Assembly: GCA_039720395.1 (NCBI GenBank)
Contig: CM077827.1
Location: 21,127,117 to 21,191,116, forward strand
DNA length: 64,000 nt
Direction: 5' to 3'
DNA from: Liquidambar formosana
Lineage: Eukaryota; Streptophyta; Magnoliopsida; Saxifragales; Altingiaceae
A program made the translations under genes and the position numbers. The notes under the pieces are model-generated. The model had not been told where the DNA came from. It saw nothing but the letters and a program-made list of their open reading frames with translations, and ran no database searches. Below are positions 1 through 8,609 of the stretch, in pieces (positions within the stretch are counted from its first letter, which is position 1; the number at the start of each line of letters is the position of its first letter).

Positions 1-1078
1 TTTATTCCTTTCTAATCTCTCTCTCCTTGCAACCCGTCTTATTTAATTGCACATTCAAGACTGTCCGACGTGTGTTCAAGAATGTTAGAGTGTGTTGTCT
101 GATGCAGTATTAAATGCTTATATTGCTCCTCTTCACTAATGTCAGTGCCACATAGACTACAATTTTCTATGCAAAAGATTTTTTTTGTTTTCCCAAGATT
201 TAAACATTCAAAGAAATTTGCACAAATTAGCTATAGTGTTTTAACTTGTGCGGCCTTCAAAATTTCTTCCAACCTTGACCTTTTATACACAAGTTTCAGG
301 CAAGTCAAAGATATTTGACAAAAGGCTAAAAAATTTGGTAATTTCTTTTGCCTTTGACCAGTTATTGATGTTGAGGTCAAAATTCTATCTTGGTCATAAT
401 CCCTCTATTCCTAAATTATTGGCCTACTTTCCTTTTTGTGATGCTTCAAAATTATTGTCACATTCCAAAAGTCAATGATTCTTTTCATTCCATATTCTAA
501 AATATCCTTAAAAGGGTATTCTCTCTTTTTCCAATGTTTTACACACTTGAGGGCAAAATTAGAATGTCAAAACATATATATTGATGTGAAAACATTTAAT
601 AGGGTTTCCTAAAAAAACGTGTTTTTTCAAAGGGGACAATCAATTAGGAACGGAGGGAGTACTTGTTAAGTATGAAAAAGAAATTGGACATTTGCTCAAA
701 TGCATGATGAGACCACGGCCAGTGCTCAATGTAATGGGGATAGCTCAATCTACTAAGGTCAAGTTTAGAGATCTAAAGTAACATACAAAGATGATTCTAG
801 CAAACTGCATCATACATTATTAAAGAATTTGAAATCTGCTTCCCAGTCTATTCCTTGAAAATGCATATAAGGTTCTCCAACCCAATTTGCTCTACTGGAA
901 AAAACATTAAGTCAAGCCATATTTGTAGAGTTAAAGGGATCAAAGATTTGTAATTTCAATTCTGCTTTAAATAATAAAATGCCCGAATATTGTATCAAGT
1001 AAACAACACAAAGCAATAACCAAAGCATTTAAGAACTACAGAAATTATCAAATAACATAAATGTGCACTGCAACTTAC
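1..1078. other. NSE1 downstream intron to window edge; MITE end
   Basis: This is the stretch beyond the last recognisable NSE1 exon. I see no further NSE1 exon; the C-terminal RING-like half must lie off the left edge or be lost. A splice-acceptor-like tract near 901 precedes a stretch with an immediate stop in the needed phase, so I do not call it an exon. Positions 600-662 read on the minus strand as a Stowaway-like end (see separate entry). The rest is AT-rich non-coding DNA. Confidence 0.5.
600..662 (-). mobile_element. Stowaway/mariner-like MITE terminus
   Basis: Read on the minus strand, the sequence starts with TA followed by CTCCCTCCGTTCC and then AATTGATTGTCCCC. This is the common terminal sequence of plant Stowaway (Tc1/mariner) MITEs with a TA target. 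The matching opposite end was not found in the window, so the element is truncated or extends past position 1. Confidence 0.5.
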
Positions 1079-1275
1079 AACGCCCTTATAGAAAGCAATC
1101 TGAGGAACTGTATACTTTGTTCCAAGCTTGGATTGTTCATCAGCGATGTTATTGACCACACCATAACATACTTTTCCGTCATATTGGTTTCTGCAGCCCC
1201 GCAACTCAAATTGAACATAGGCGAGCTCCTTGTTTATTTTTAGAAGAAAAGCATCAAATAGCTGTTGATGAGTAC
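1079..1275 (-). CDS. NSE1: NSE1 exon 2 (partial gene)
   Basis: Second coding exon of NSE1, a subunit of the SMC5/6 complex that acts in DNA repair and chromosome maintenance in the nucleus. The exon is preceded by a clean acceptor (TTGTTACAG) and ends at a GTAAGT donor. It joins exon 1 in phase to give residues 39-104. The stretch contains INKELAYVQFELRGCRNQ and YGVVNNIADEQSKLGTKY, conserved blocks of the NSE1 winged-helix region. A plant NSE1 of roughly 300 residues should continue with a C-terminal RING-like zinc domain, which is not in the window. Family identity comes from recognition of the protein; whether the gene is complete cannot be judged here. Confidence 0.88.
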
Positions 1276-2383
1276 CTGTAACAAATACGATTACTTTAAT
1301 CAAGTGTTCATAAATAGCTGTCAAAGAGTGTTAATAACATATCTATTATAAACAAGATTTAAAATCTATATTTCCTTGATTAATCCACATGAGAGAGAAA
1401 ATCATCACTGTTATCTAAGTCTAAATCGCACTGTTTATTGGTAAACTTTTGAGAAAAAATTAAATTAAATTTTATATGCACCCATTATCACATTCAGACA
1501 CCAGAAGTAATCCATATTTCTACAGAAACTTGAATGGAAGCACTTTCTCCACTTAACCTCAGATATATTGTTCAGTGCAACATAGAGTTATATTCATGCT
1601 CTGGATGTCCATTTTTTTGTTATGCTTAAATGAACTCAAATGTCTCTTGATTGATCTCTAACTGTGGCTGCTCCACAGATGAAAATTCGAGGAAACCAAT
1701 GAAGGAATAATGTCAGTAGATTTAATCATTGGTGATATTCAAATATAGACTCATGCCGTCAATGTTATGTGTTTGCAAACAGAACCTTTACCTTTAGTCA
1801 GTCCATTATGATCTACAGAGCATTAGAAAAACATATGTTTGTAGTGTAAGATGGACAATTCACTATAATTACAAAAAATAAAAAATAGTTTTTTTTTGGG
1901 GGGAGGGGGGGGGAGGGGAGTCATTCTTGAAACAAGAATCTTGAAAATTCATTTCTTTTAAACCCATAAGTGGTATCAAAGGAACAGTTGACATCTTCAA
2001 CTTCCGCACAAAATACGAACGCCCCATTACGCATTTTTTCAAGGAAAATTAAAATACAAAAAAAATATACAAAAATGATCCATTAATTGCTTATTAATCT
2101 AAAGAAAGTAAAATTTAAGAAAAAACAATTGCTTTATGTTGGTTTGGTCTTCAGAAAATGAAAATGACAAAATCACATCAAATAAGCCAAACATCGAAAT
2201 ATCGAACCTTCTATTCTTTTCTTTTCTTAACTTTTCTCAGTCACCAAACAAAGGTTAAAGTATAATGGAGTCTCTATATATTTTTAGTAAACAATATATA
2301 TACACACACATCAAAAAGCAAAGATGTAAATCAGTTTTTTTCCCAAATCAAAGGAAAAGAAGAGTAGGAATAAAATTCAAAAC
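1276..2383 (-). other. NSE1 intron 1
   Basis: 1.1-kb intron between the two recognised NSE1 exons, AT-rich, with GT...AG ends on the minus strand. It holds a T/G-rich homopolymer tract near 1890-1915 and nothing that reads as a gene or clear transposon. Confidence 0.75.
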
Positions 2384-2498
2384 CTGGATTTTTCCCCGTG
2401 ACGCCCTCAAAGATCTTATGGAACTCCTTCTCGTTGAGCGGACCGCGTGATAGCAAAGCTTGAATGAGCGTATGATGTCTCCAGCTCAATTCTGGCAT
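2384..2498 (-). CDS. NSE1: NSE1 exon 1, start codon
   Basis: First coding exon, read from ATG at 2498. It encodes MPELSWRHHTLIQALLSRG and then PLNEKEFHKIFEGVTGKNP, the N-terminus of plant NSE1 proteins (SMC5/6 complex, MAGE-interacting winged-helix region). The exon ends in phase 1 at a GGTTTT donor and joins exon 2 to give NPGTHQQLFDAFLL. This ATG was chosen because the conserved MPEL/MVEL-type start is the first in-frame ATG and the upstream sequence is GC-richer leader. The ORF that runs on past the donor in this frame is an intron shadow. The next gene to the left on this strand is unknown because the window ends. Confidence 0.88.
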
Positions 2499-2686
2499 TT
2501 TCAACGGTTCCCTAAAACCCTAATTTGCTTGAGGATTAGGGTTTGGAGGCAACCGGAGTCGCTTTAGGCATCGGTTTTAGTTCAAAAACCTAGAAAATTT
2601 TCGAAGATGAGTGCTTGGATTCCAGGAAAAAATTCGAGATTATCCCCGAAAAGATTGAGCGAGCGTTTAGAAAGTACTGGTAAGAT

Positions 2687-2744
2687 GGCGGGAAATGTTG
2701 GCGAGAGTTTATATAGGGCACTGATGGGCTTGAGATGGCGGGAG
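2687..2744 (-). promoter_or_regulatory. NSE1 core promoter: TATA flanked by E2F sites
   Basis: On the minus strand TATATAAA lies at 2715-2708, about 210 nt upstream of the NSE1 ATG. A perfect E2F consensus, TTTCCCGCC on the minus strand, is at 2687-2695, and a second near-match (GGCGGGAG on the plus strand) is at 2737-2744. A telo-box-like AAACCCTAA lies in the leader near 2514. E2F plus telo-box is a known promoter combination for plant S-phase and DNA-repair genes, so S-phase regulation is a reasonable inference. Confidence 0.6.
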
Positions 2745-2761
2745 ATCAAGGGTGTATTGCG

Positions 2762-3505
2762 TAGGGGTGTTCAGGGTTCGGTTTGGTTCGGTTTTAGGGT
2801 AGATTTCAAACCAAGCCATTATATTTTGGTTTTTTGCTTTTCAAACCAAAATCAAATCATACTATAAAAAAACCAAACCAAACCAAACTATAAAATTTTG
2901 GTTTGGTTTGGTTTTGGTTTGGTTTGGTTCGGTTCTATTTTGGTTTTATCCTATCAAGCAACAACAAATAATTGAAAATGGAAAAAATAACAAGCCAAAC
3001 TTCAAATAAAAATATTTTTAATAAAATTATTACATTAGCAACTAAAAAAACCATTAAACATTATATCGAAATAGAAAAGTATTGACCTATGTCAATCTAA
3101 ATTCAAATCTCTAATCTAATACGTGTCAATATCTCATACAACATTAATAGTTAGTTTAATACACGCCAATCTAATAAAGAAAAAATAATAAGAAAGTTAA
3201 AATCTAAAAAAACAAATCCATTCCAAACGTCGTTCTTCCGGTAGTGTATTACTATTTTAAATCTATTACTTATTCTGCCCTTATTAGAATAGAAAATTTA
3301 CAAACTAAGTTTAATATGTAATATATAAAATTATATATATAATACATTTTTTGGTTTTTTCTGTTTTTCGGTTTGGTTTGGTTTTTTAAACATGAAAACC
3401 AAAACCAAACCAATTTAATTCGGTTTTCTAAAATTGGAACCAAAACCAAATCAAACCGACGGGGTCAGTTTGGTTCGATTTTAACCAAAACCATGAACAC
3501 TCCTA
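2762..3505. mobile_element. hAT-type MITE with 8-bp TSD
   Basis: A 744-bp non-autonomous DNA transposon. Ends are TAGGGGTGTTCAGGG and, inverted, TAGGAGTGTTCATGG (13 of 15 identical). The 8-bp sequence GTATTGCG is perfectly duplicated on both sides (2754-2761 and 3506-3513), the hallmark of hAT transposition. The subterminal regions are rich in GGTTTGGTTCGGTTT and its complement, so the element can fold on itself. No transposase ORF is visible. It interrupted the NSE1 upstream region about 45 bp beyond the outer edge of the TATA box. Confidence 0.9.
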
Positions 3506-3513
3506 GTATTGCG

Positions 3514-4148
3514 TAGTTTGGGAGTGTTTGGTAAATCAGAACCTTGTTTAACTGAGGATAAGTTTTGCTAATTTCGATTTCACATTATTTGGTAAGTATT
3601 TTTTTTTAATTAAATAGTTAATTTTGTTCTAAAAATAAGATATAAATACATCCATAAGTTGATTTGTTTAAAAATTATATAACAGTTGTGAATTAAATCT
3701 AGTATAAAAATAAGATATAAATCGTGGTTTCAACTCACGATTCTAGGGCTATTTCTTGATCTAGTGTAGACCACAAATGTTTTTTAAAAATTAAGGTTTT
3801 TCAAAATTTAATTCCAAATCTAGGATAAATTGTGATTACCACCCATGATTCTAGGAAAATCATGAATGTTAATCACAATTTTAGGAGATTTATGCCATTT
3901 TTATATGACCAATTAAAAATCGTATAAACATGGTATATACACCTTAAAATCATTGTGACCACCCACAATGTACCTTAACTTTATTCAATGCACAACCGAC
4001 CCATCTTGTGCTAGGTATCCTAATATTCCTCTTATATATATATATATATATATATAGATTTGAATTGGGTAGTTTACATTGACACCAACGATCTAGACCA
4101 ATCAAAATATTGCCTAAAGTCTCATATTTTGGTTAAAAAATGATGGTT
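3514..4148. other. intergenic, AT-rich; DNA-transposon end near 3525
   Basis: No gene is seen. From about 3525 the sequence GGGAGTGTTTGGTAAATC followed by ACTGAGGATAAG resembles, in inverse orientation, a terminus at 40340-40425. This suggests a shared PIF- or hAT-like family. A (TA)n tract lies at 4033-4056. Confidence 0.35.
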
Positions 4149-4815
4149 TTATTTTAGGAAGGAAAATGATAGAGGGGACGAATTGCTGGGACCAAACCGT
4201 GTGCCGAATAGGATGCAGCATCCATTTTGACAAAAACACCCCTTATCCCTGCTGACACACTTAATAAAAACATGCCTCTCTCTCTCTCTCACAAGCTCCA
4301 TTCCGTTCTCTCCATCCCCTCTCTCCTCTCTTTCTCCTCTCTTTGTCCCCATACCCATACCCACACCCAAACTGTAAACCCATTCCGTTCTCCATCCCCT
4401 CTGTCTCCTCTCTTTCTCCTCTCTTTCTCCTCTCTTTGTCCCCGTACCCTCTCTTTTGTCCCCATACCTATACCCACACCCAAACTGTAAACCCATTCCA
4501 TTCTCTCCATCCCCCTCTCTCCTCTCCTTCTCTTCTCACTCTTTTTTCTCACCGATTTCTTTTAACCTCGTCGATTATGGTTGACAGTGGGGGAGAAAGG
4601 ACCACCACAGACCATAGCTGGTGCATCTAACAAGCCCATCGGCAGCCGAAGTTGTTGATTTCATAGATCTTGCTCCTGCGACGGTGAAAGGGTTGTGGAG
4701 GTGACTAGTGTGGCGGGTCTGATGGGGATCTGTCTTGTGGGTGGGCAAAATCAAACCAGATCTAGCTTGAACTTTGTTCAAGAAATCGCTGAAAGCCATC
4801 GATCTCTCTACTGCC

Positions 4816-5057
4816 ATTTTTGTGCAAATTTGTGATGGTGTTGCTATTGTGTCCTGGTGCTTCTTCTTCTTCCTCTTCTCCTTCCTTTTTTTTCTTTTGT
4901 TTTGTGCGTGTGTGCTGATGCTTGGAACAATAAGATTTTTGTGCAAATTTGTGATGGTGTTGCTATTGTGTCCTAGTGCTTCTTCTTCTTCTCCTCCTTC
5001 CTTTTTTTTCTTTTGTTTTGTGCGTGTGTGCTGCTACTTGGAACAATAAGATTTTTT
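4816..5057 (+). repeat. 119-bp tandem duplication
   Basis: The segment starting TTTTTGTGCAAATTTGTGAT and ending TTGGAACAATAAGA occurs twice in a row with an offset of 119 bp. The copies differ at a few sites and in the length of a CTT/CTC tract. Confidence 0.85.
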
Positions 5058-5059
5058 CC

Positions 5060-5360
5060 CAAAGCAAGATAATTATCATGAAAATTCGGATAATTTTTTG
5101 ATAATTACCTTGAAAATCATGATAATTTTCTTGAAAATAGGATAATTTAGAATAATTATCTTAGAAAAAATGAAGATAATTACCTTGAAAATTAGGATAA
5201 TTTCATACAATCAGTAGGGGAATATATATACATTTTAGGATAATTATCTTGGTTTTTCGGATAACTATAGGATAATTATCTTGGTTTTTTGAATAATTAT
5301 TAGGATAATTATCTTGGTTTTTCGGATAATTTTATTGGTTCTTCAGATATAATTACCTTG
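5060..5360. repeat. AT-rich minisatellite (ATAATTATCTTGG type)
   Basis: Irregular short repeats of the form GGATAATTATCTTGGTTTTT and its variants, spaced about 25-35 bp, fill this region. The last three units (5230-5335) are the most alike. No coding potential. Confidence 0.7.
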
Positions 5361-5790
5361 AGTTTCTAGGCTTTTTGTGTGAAAAATCTCTGTGTCAAAT
5401 TGTGATCAAAGTGCTTGATTTAAAAAGTTAAAGTTAAAATATCAAGATTATTATTATGTGCTCCTGTTGCATGAACTTATGTTTTAATTTAACGATTTTA
5501 TCTTGATATTTTTCTTTTTATTTTTATCTTGAATTTTCTTGTAGTTTTTCTTTTCTTTTTTCCTGGTTTGGATAAAGAGATTTGGCCGTGATTTGTGGGA
5601 GTCAAAATGGGTGCGGAAATCTTGTTTTTTTATTTGGCCGTGATTTTCGGTTGGTTCTAATTTGTGTAGTGGGTATTTTTGGCATTGCATATTTAAGTGG
5701 TTTTTGAACTGACCAATCAGCTGCAAGGATAGCAGTCGTCCCACAATTTCGTCCCCAATATTCGTCCTATGTATCACTACCCTTTTAGGA

Positions 5791-6435
5791 ATAACTCTGT
5801 AGTATGCTTAATTTAAAAAAAAAAAAAAAAAAAAACCGTTTATTGCAACTCTTTAATTTTAATTGTTCACTCAACTAATTTTTATTTATCAAGGTTTACC
5901 AAAAAATATAAAAGATTTTTATAAAAATTTATTATGTAATTCACTAAAAAGCATTATTTTGAATAAAGTTTTTTCAAAATCTATCATTTGTGTGGGTTTT
6001 TTGATCATTTATCATATCTGTTTAATTTTTTATCAAAAAGTCCATTTAAATGAAAATTTTTAAAAAAATTTTATTTTCTAAAGTTGTTTAAAATAATATT
6101 TTCTAATGAATTACATGTTATTTTTTCTAAATTTTTTTTATATTTTTCTAAAACCTTAACCATCTATTTGGTTCATGGATTCTATCAAAAAAAAAAAAAA
6201 AAAGAAGGAAAAAAAAATGAGAATGAAAGAAAATAAAAAAAAAAGATAAAATCATATAAAGTAAAATTATTTTAATTATTCTTTTTCTTCTAATTTTTCT
6301 TTGTAATCAAATTAAAAAAAATATAGAATTCCTTTTATATATATATATATATATTTTTTTTCTTAATAAAATTTACAAACCAAAATAGAGCTTAAAGAAA
6401 TTAAAATCAATAAACGTGCAAACAAACTTTATATT
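5791..6435. other. intergenic, poly(A) and AT-rich
   Basis: A-homopolymer at 5815-5835, further A-rich tracts at 6187-6243 and (TA)n at 6339-6354. No gene is seen. It ends at the target site ATATT of the copia insertion and was probably promoter-proximal or upstream DNA of COQ4 before the insertion. Confidence 0.4.
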
Positions 6436-6660
6436 TGTTGTAAATGCAAGACTTAATGGTGGATGACCACCACTCTCTTAACTTCCACCGCTTCAATTGT
6501 CAGGAGAATTAAGCCTTACGTTTGGCTTTTCCTACTTTAATACTCTTAGTTTATTAAGCCTATAAAAGGAGGCTTTTGATGCATGAATAAGGGATGGATG
6601 AGAAGCTTACCTCTATACAATTTATTGTTCTAAATTCTTATCATCTTTTGTTTCACAACA
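6436..6660 (+). repeat. 5' LTR of copia element
   Basis: 225 bp, starting TGTTGTAAATG and ending TTTCACAACA. A TATAAAAG box at 6561-6568 sits about 100 bp before the LTR end and should drive transcription. It is identical to the 3' LTR. Confidence 0.96.
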
Positions 6661-6681
6661 CGTTATCAGCACGAATTGCTC
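6661..6681 (+). promoter_or_regulatory. tRNA primer-binding region
   Basis: Directly after the LTR lies CGTTATCAGCACGA, the position where reverse transcription is primed. It resembles, but is not, the common TGGTATCAGAGC initiator-Met tRNA site, so the priming tRNA is left open. Confidence 0.5.
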
Positions 6682-6984
6682 AAGAATTTTGTGAGCAATA
6701 TCATACTATTGCCATTTCCTTTCTTAACCAATTTGGTTGTGGTGAGTTACATACACATATATTCATCTTCCATATTTACGATGTTTTTATAGTAAATCAT
6801 TTATTATGATCACTATTAGCATGCTGATTTCATAGTGATAAATTTTATTTAACAAGGTTGACTTTACATCCATGTTACTAATCCAACGTAGAAATTATAT
6901 TTGCATTAATCTTTATTGCTATGTTATAAGTTTTGCTTATTGTTAATATTTCAATCTAAATTCTATATCTCGAATGGAGGAATG

Positions 6985-7190
6985 TCCATCTTCTCTTCCT
7001 GAAGCAAGAGAAGATTTAAAATAAAACCTGAAGTTTTATAATTAAAAAGGAAAAAGGGTAACAATTCATCTTCTCTTCCTGAAGTAAGAGAAAGATCTGA
7101 AAACTAGAAGTTTTCTATAAGAAAAGTTATTATTCATCTGTTCTCTTCCTGAAGCAAGAGACAAATTTGAAAACTTGAAGTTTTAGAAAT
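6985..7190 (+). repeat. three leader repeats of the copia element
   Basis: Three imperfect copies, about 67-80 bp apart, of a unit carrying TTCTCTTCCTGAAGCAAGAG followed by GAAAAC..GAAGTTTT. They lie in the untranslated leader between the primer site and gag. Their regular spacing suggests a structured or packaging-related leader, which is inference. Confidence 0.8.
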
Positions 7191-7433
7191 TTTGAATAAT
7201 GTCTCAATTTAATCCAATTGTTTAAAGTAACGATTAATAATGACTTTCAATTAAATATGTTTTGTACCCCTTTGTATTGAAATATGCATACTTCATATTT
7301 TACTAATGATCTCATGATAAATCATAAGGAATTTAGCATTTATAAAATTTACATGCTTCCTTATATGTTTTGATTTATTCATATATTAACAATATATTAT
7401 TTTATTTTGACATATAATTATAGCACTCCGACA

Positions 7434-8483
7434 ATGTCAAACCTTACGAAACTTGAGTTTGCCGCCCTTGATATCTCGGGAAATAATTATTTGTCTTGGA
7501 TTCTTGATGCTGAAATTCATCTTACTGCAATGAATTTGGGTAATACAATTCAACAAGAAAATCAAGCGTCCCTGCAGGATCGCGCCAAGGCATTGATTTT
7601 TCTTCGCCATCACCTTGATGAGGGGTTAAAAACAGAATATCTCACGGTAAAGGACCCTCTTGCCCTATGGAATGACTTGAAAGATAGATATGACCACCAG
7701 AAAACTGTCATTCTTCCAAAAGCTCGTTATGATTGGATGCACCTGAGGTTGCAAGATTTCAAAACAATTGCTGAGTATAACTCAGCATTATTCAAAATCA
7801 GCTCCCAATTGAAATTGTGTGGAGAAAAAGTAACAGAAGAAGACATGTTAGAAAAAACGTATTCTACATTTCATGCCTCGAATGTGCTCCTGCAGCAGCA
7901 ATATCGAGAGCGTAGATTTTCAAAATATTCTGAATTGATATCATGTCTTCTCGTTGCTGAACAAAACAACGAGCTTTTACTGAAAAATCACCAATCCCGT
8001 CCAACCGGTTTTGCAGCATTCCCTGAAGTGAATGCAACATCGTCTCGTGGTCGTGGACGAGGTCGCGGACGTGGCCATAGTCGTGGGCGTGGTCGCAGTC
8101 GTGGGCGAAATAATTATTCACAACGTGGTGGTTATAATAATTATTCAGGTGGTCGCCACAATAAAACCACATCATACCACCAGAAGTGGTCCACCAATGA
8201 GGCCAAACAAGAAAGAGAGAAAAATCAAAGGCCTGAGCAGTATGAAGATATTTGCTTTAGTTGTGGTATGAAAGGGCATTGGTCGCGTACCTGTCGTACG
8301 CCTGATCATTTGGTCAAACTTTACCAAGCCTCAATCAAGGAGAAGGGCAAGAAAGTAGAAACGAATTTTATTGATCACAATGACCCCGTGGATATAACTC
8401 ATTTAGATGTTTCAGACTTCTTTGAAGAGCCTAATGGAAAAATTGACCATTTAATTGGTGATGGAAATGTCCATATCAATTAA
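7434..8483 (+). CDS. copia Gag polyprotein
   Basis: 349-residue Gag from ATG at 7434; the upstream in-frame codons at 7407 lack an ATG. The N-terminal two thirds is the plant copia gag domain (UBN2-type; YLSWILDAEIHLTAMNLG near residue 25). It is followed by an Arg/Gly-rich RNA-binding tract (GRGRGRGRGHSRGRG) and one zinc knuckle, CFSCGMKGHWSRTC, of the CX2CX4HX4C type. It forms the virus-like particle of the retrotransposon and binds its RNA. It ends at TAA 126 nt before the pol start and in the same frame. The ORF is intact, matching the youth of the element. Confidence 0.93.
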   Translation: MSNLTKLEFAALDISGNNYLSWILDAEIHLTAMNLGNTIQQENQASLQDRAKALIFLRHHLDEGLKTEYLTVKDPLALWNDLKDRYDHQKTVILPKARYDWMHLRLQDFKTIAEYNSALFKISSQLKLCGEKVTEEDMLEKTYSTFHASNVLLQQQYRERRFSKYSELISCLLVAEQNNELLLKNHQSRPTGFAAFPEVNATSSRGRGRGRGRGHSRGRGRSRGRNNYSQRGGYNNYSGGRHNKTTSYHQKWSTNEAKQEREKNQRPEQYEDICFSCGMKGHWSRTCRTPDHLVKLYQASIKEKGKKVETNFIDHNDPVDITHLDVSDFFEEPNGKIDHLIGDGNVHIN

Positions 8484-8609
8484 CGTTATTACCTTTTCCT
8501 ATTTTCTTATTATCAATAAGAATGTTATTTCATATGCATTTTATTTTCATATTTTATCTATTTGTCCATTTATTTTTAGACTTAAATTTATATATTTTTA
8601 TGAAAAGGT

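Larger units (their letters stand above)
4150..5790. mobile_element. candidate TIR element of low-complexity DNA
   Basis: A possible terminal inverted repeat brackets the block. GAGGGGACGAATTGCTGGGA near 4172 resembles the reverse complement of 5741-5757 (GGGGACGAAATTGTGGG). Inside are CT-rich repeats at 4277-4545, a 119-bp tandem duplication at 4816-5057, and ATAATTATCTTGG-type minisatellites at 5060-5360. No transposase is visible. A Mutator-like or other non-autonomous element is possible, but I could not define a target duplication. Confidence 0.3.

Noticed and set aside
248..478. 76-codon plus-strand frame near the window start
   Set aside because: No recognisable motif; lies in AT-rich DNA next to a MITE end.
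841..911. Possible third NSE1 exon after an acceptor-like tract
   Set aside because: In the phase required after exon 2 it begins with a stop, and no frame matches the conserved NSE1 middle region.
4149..5049. Several overlapping 90-120-codon frames on both strands
   Set aside because: They are translations of CT/GA-rich low-complexity DNA and duplicated tracts; no conserved domain.
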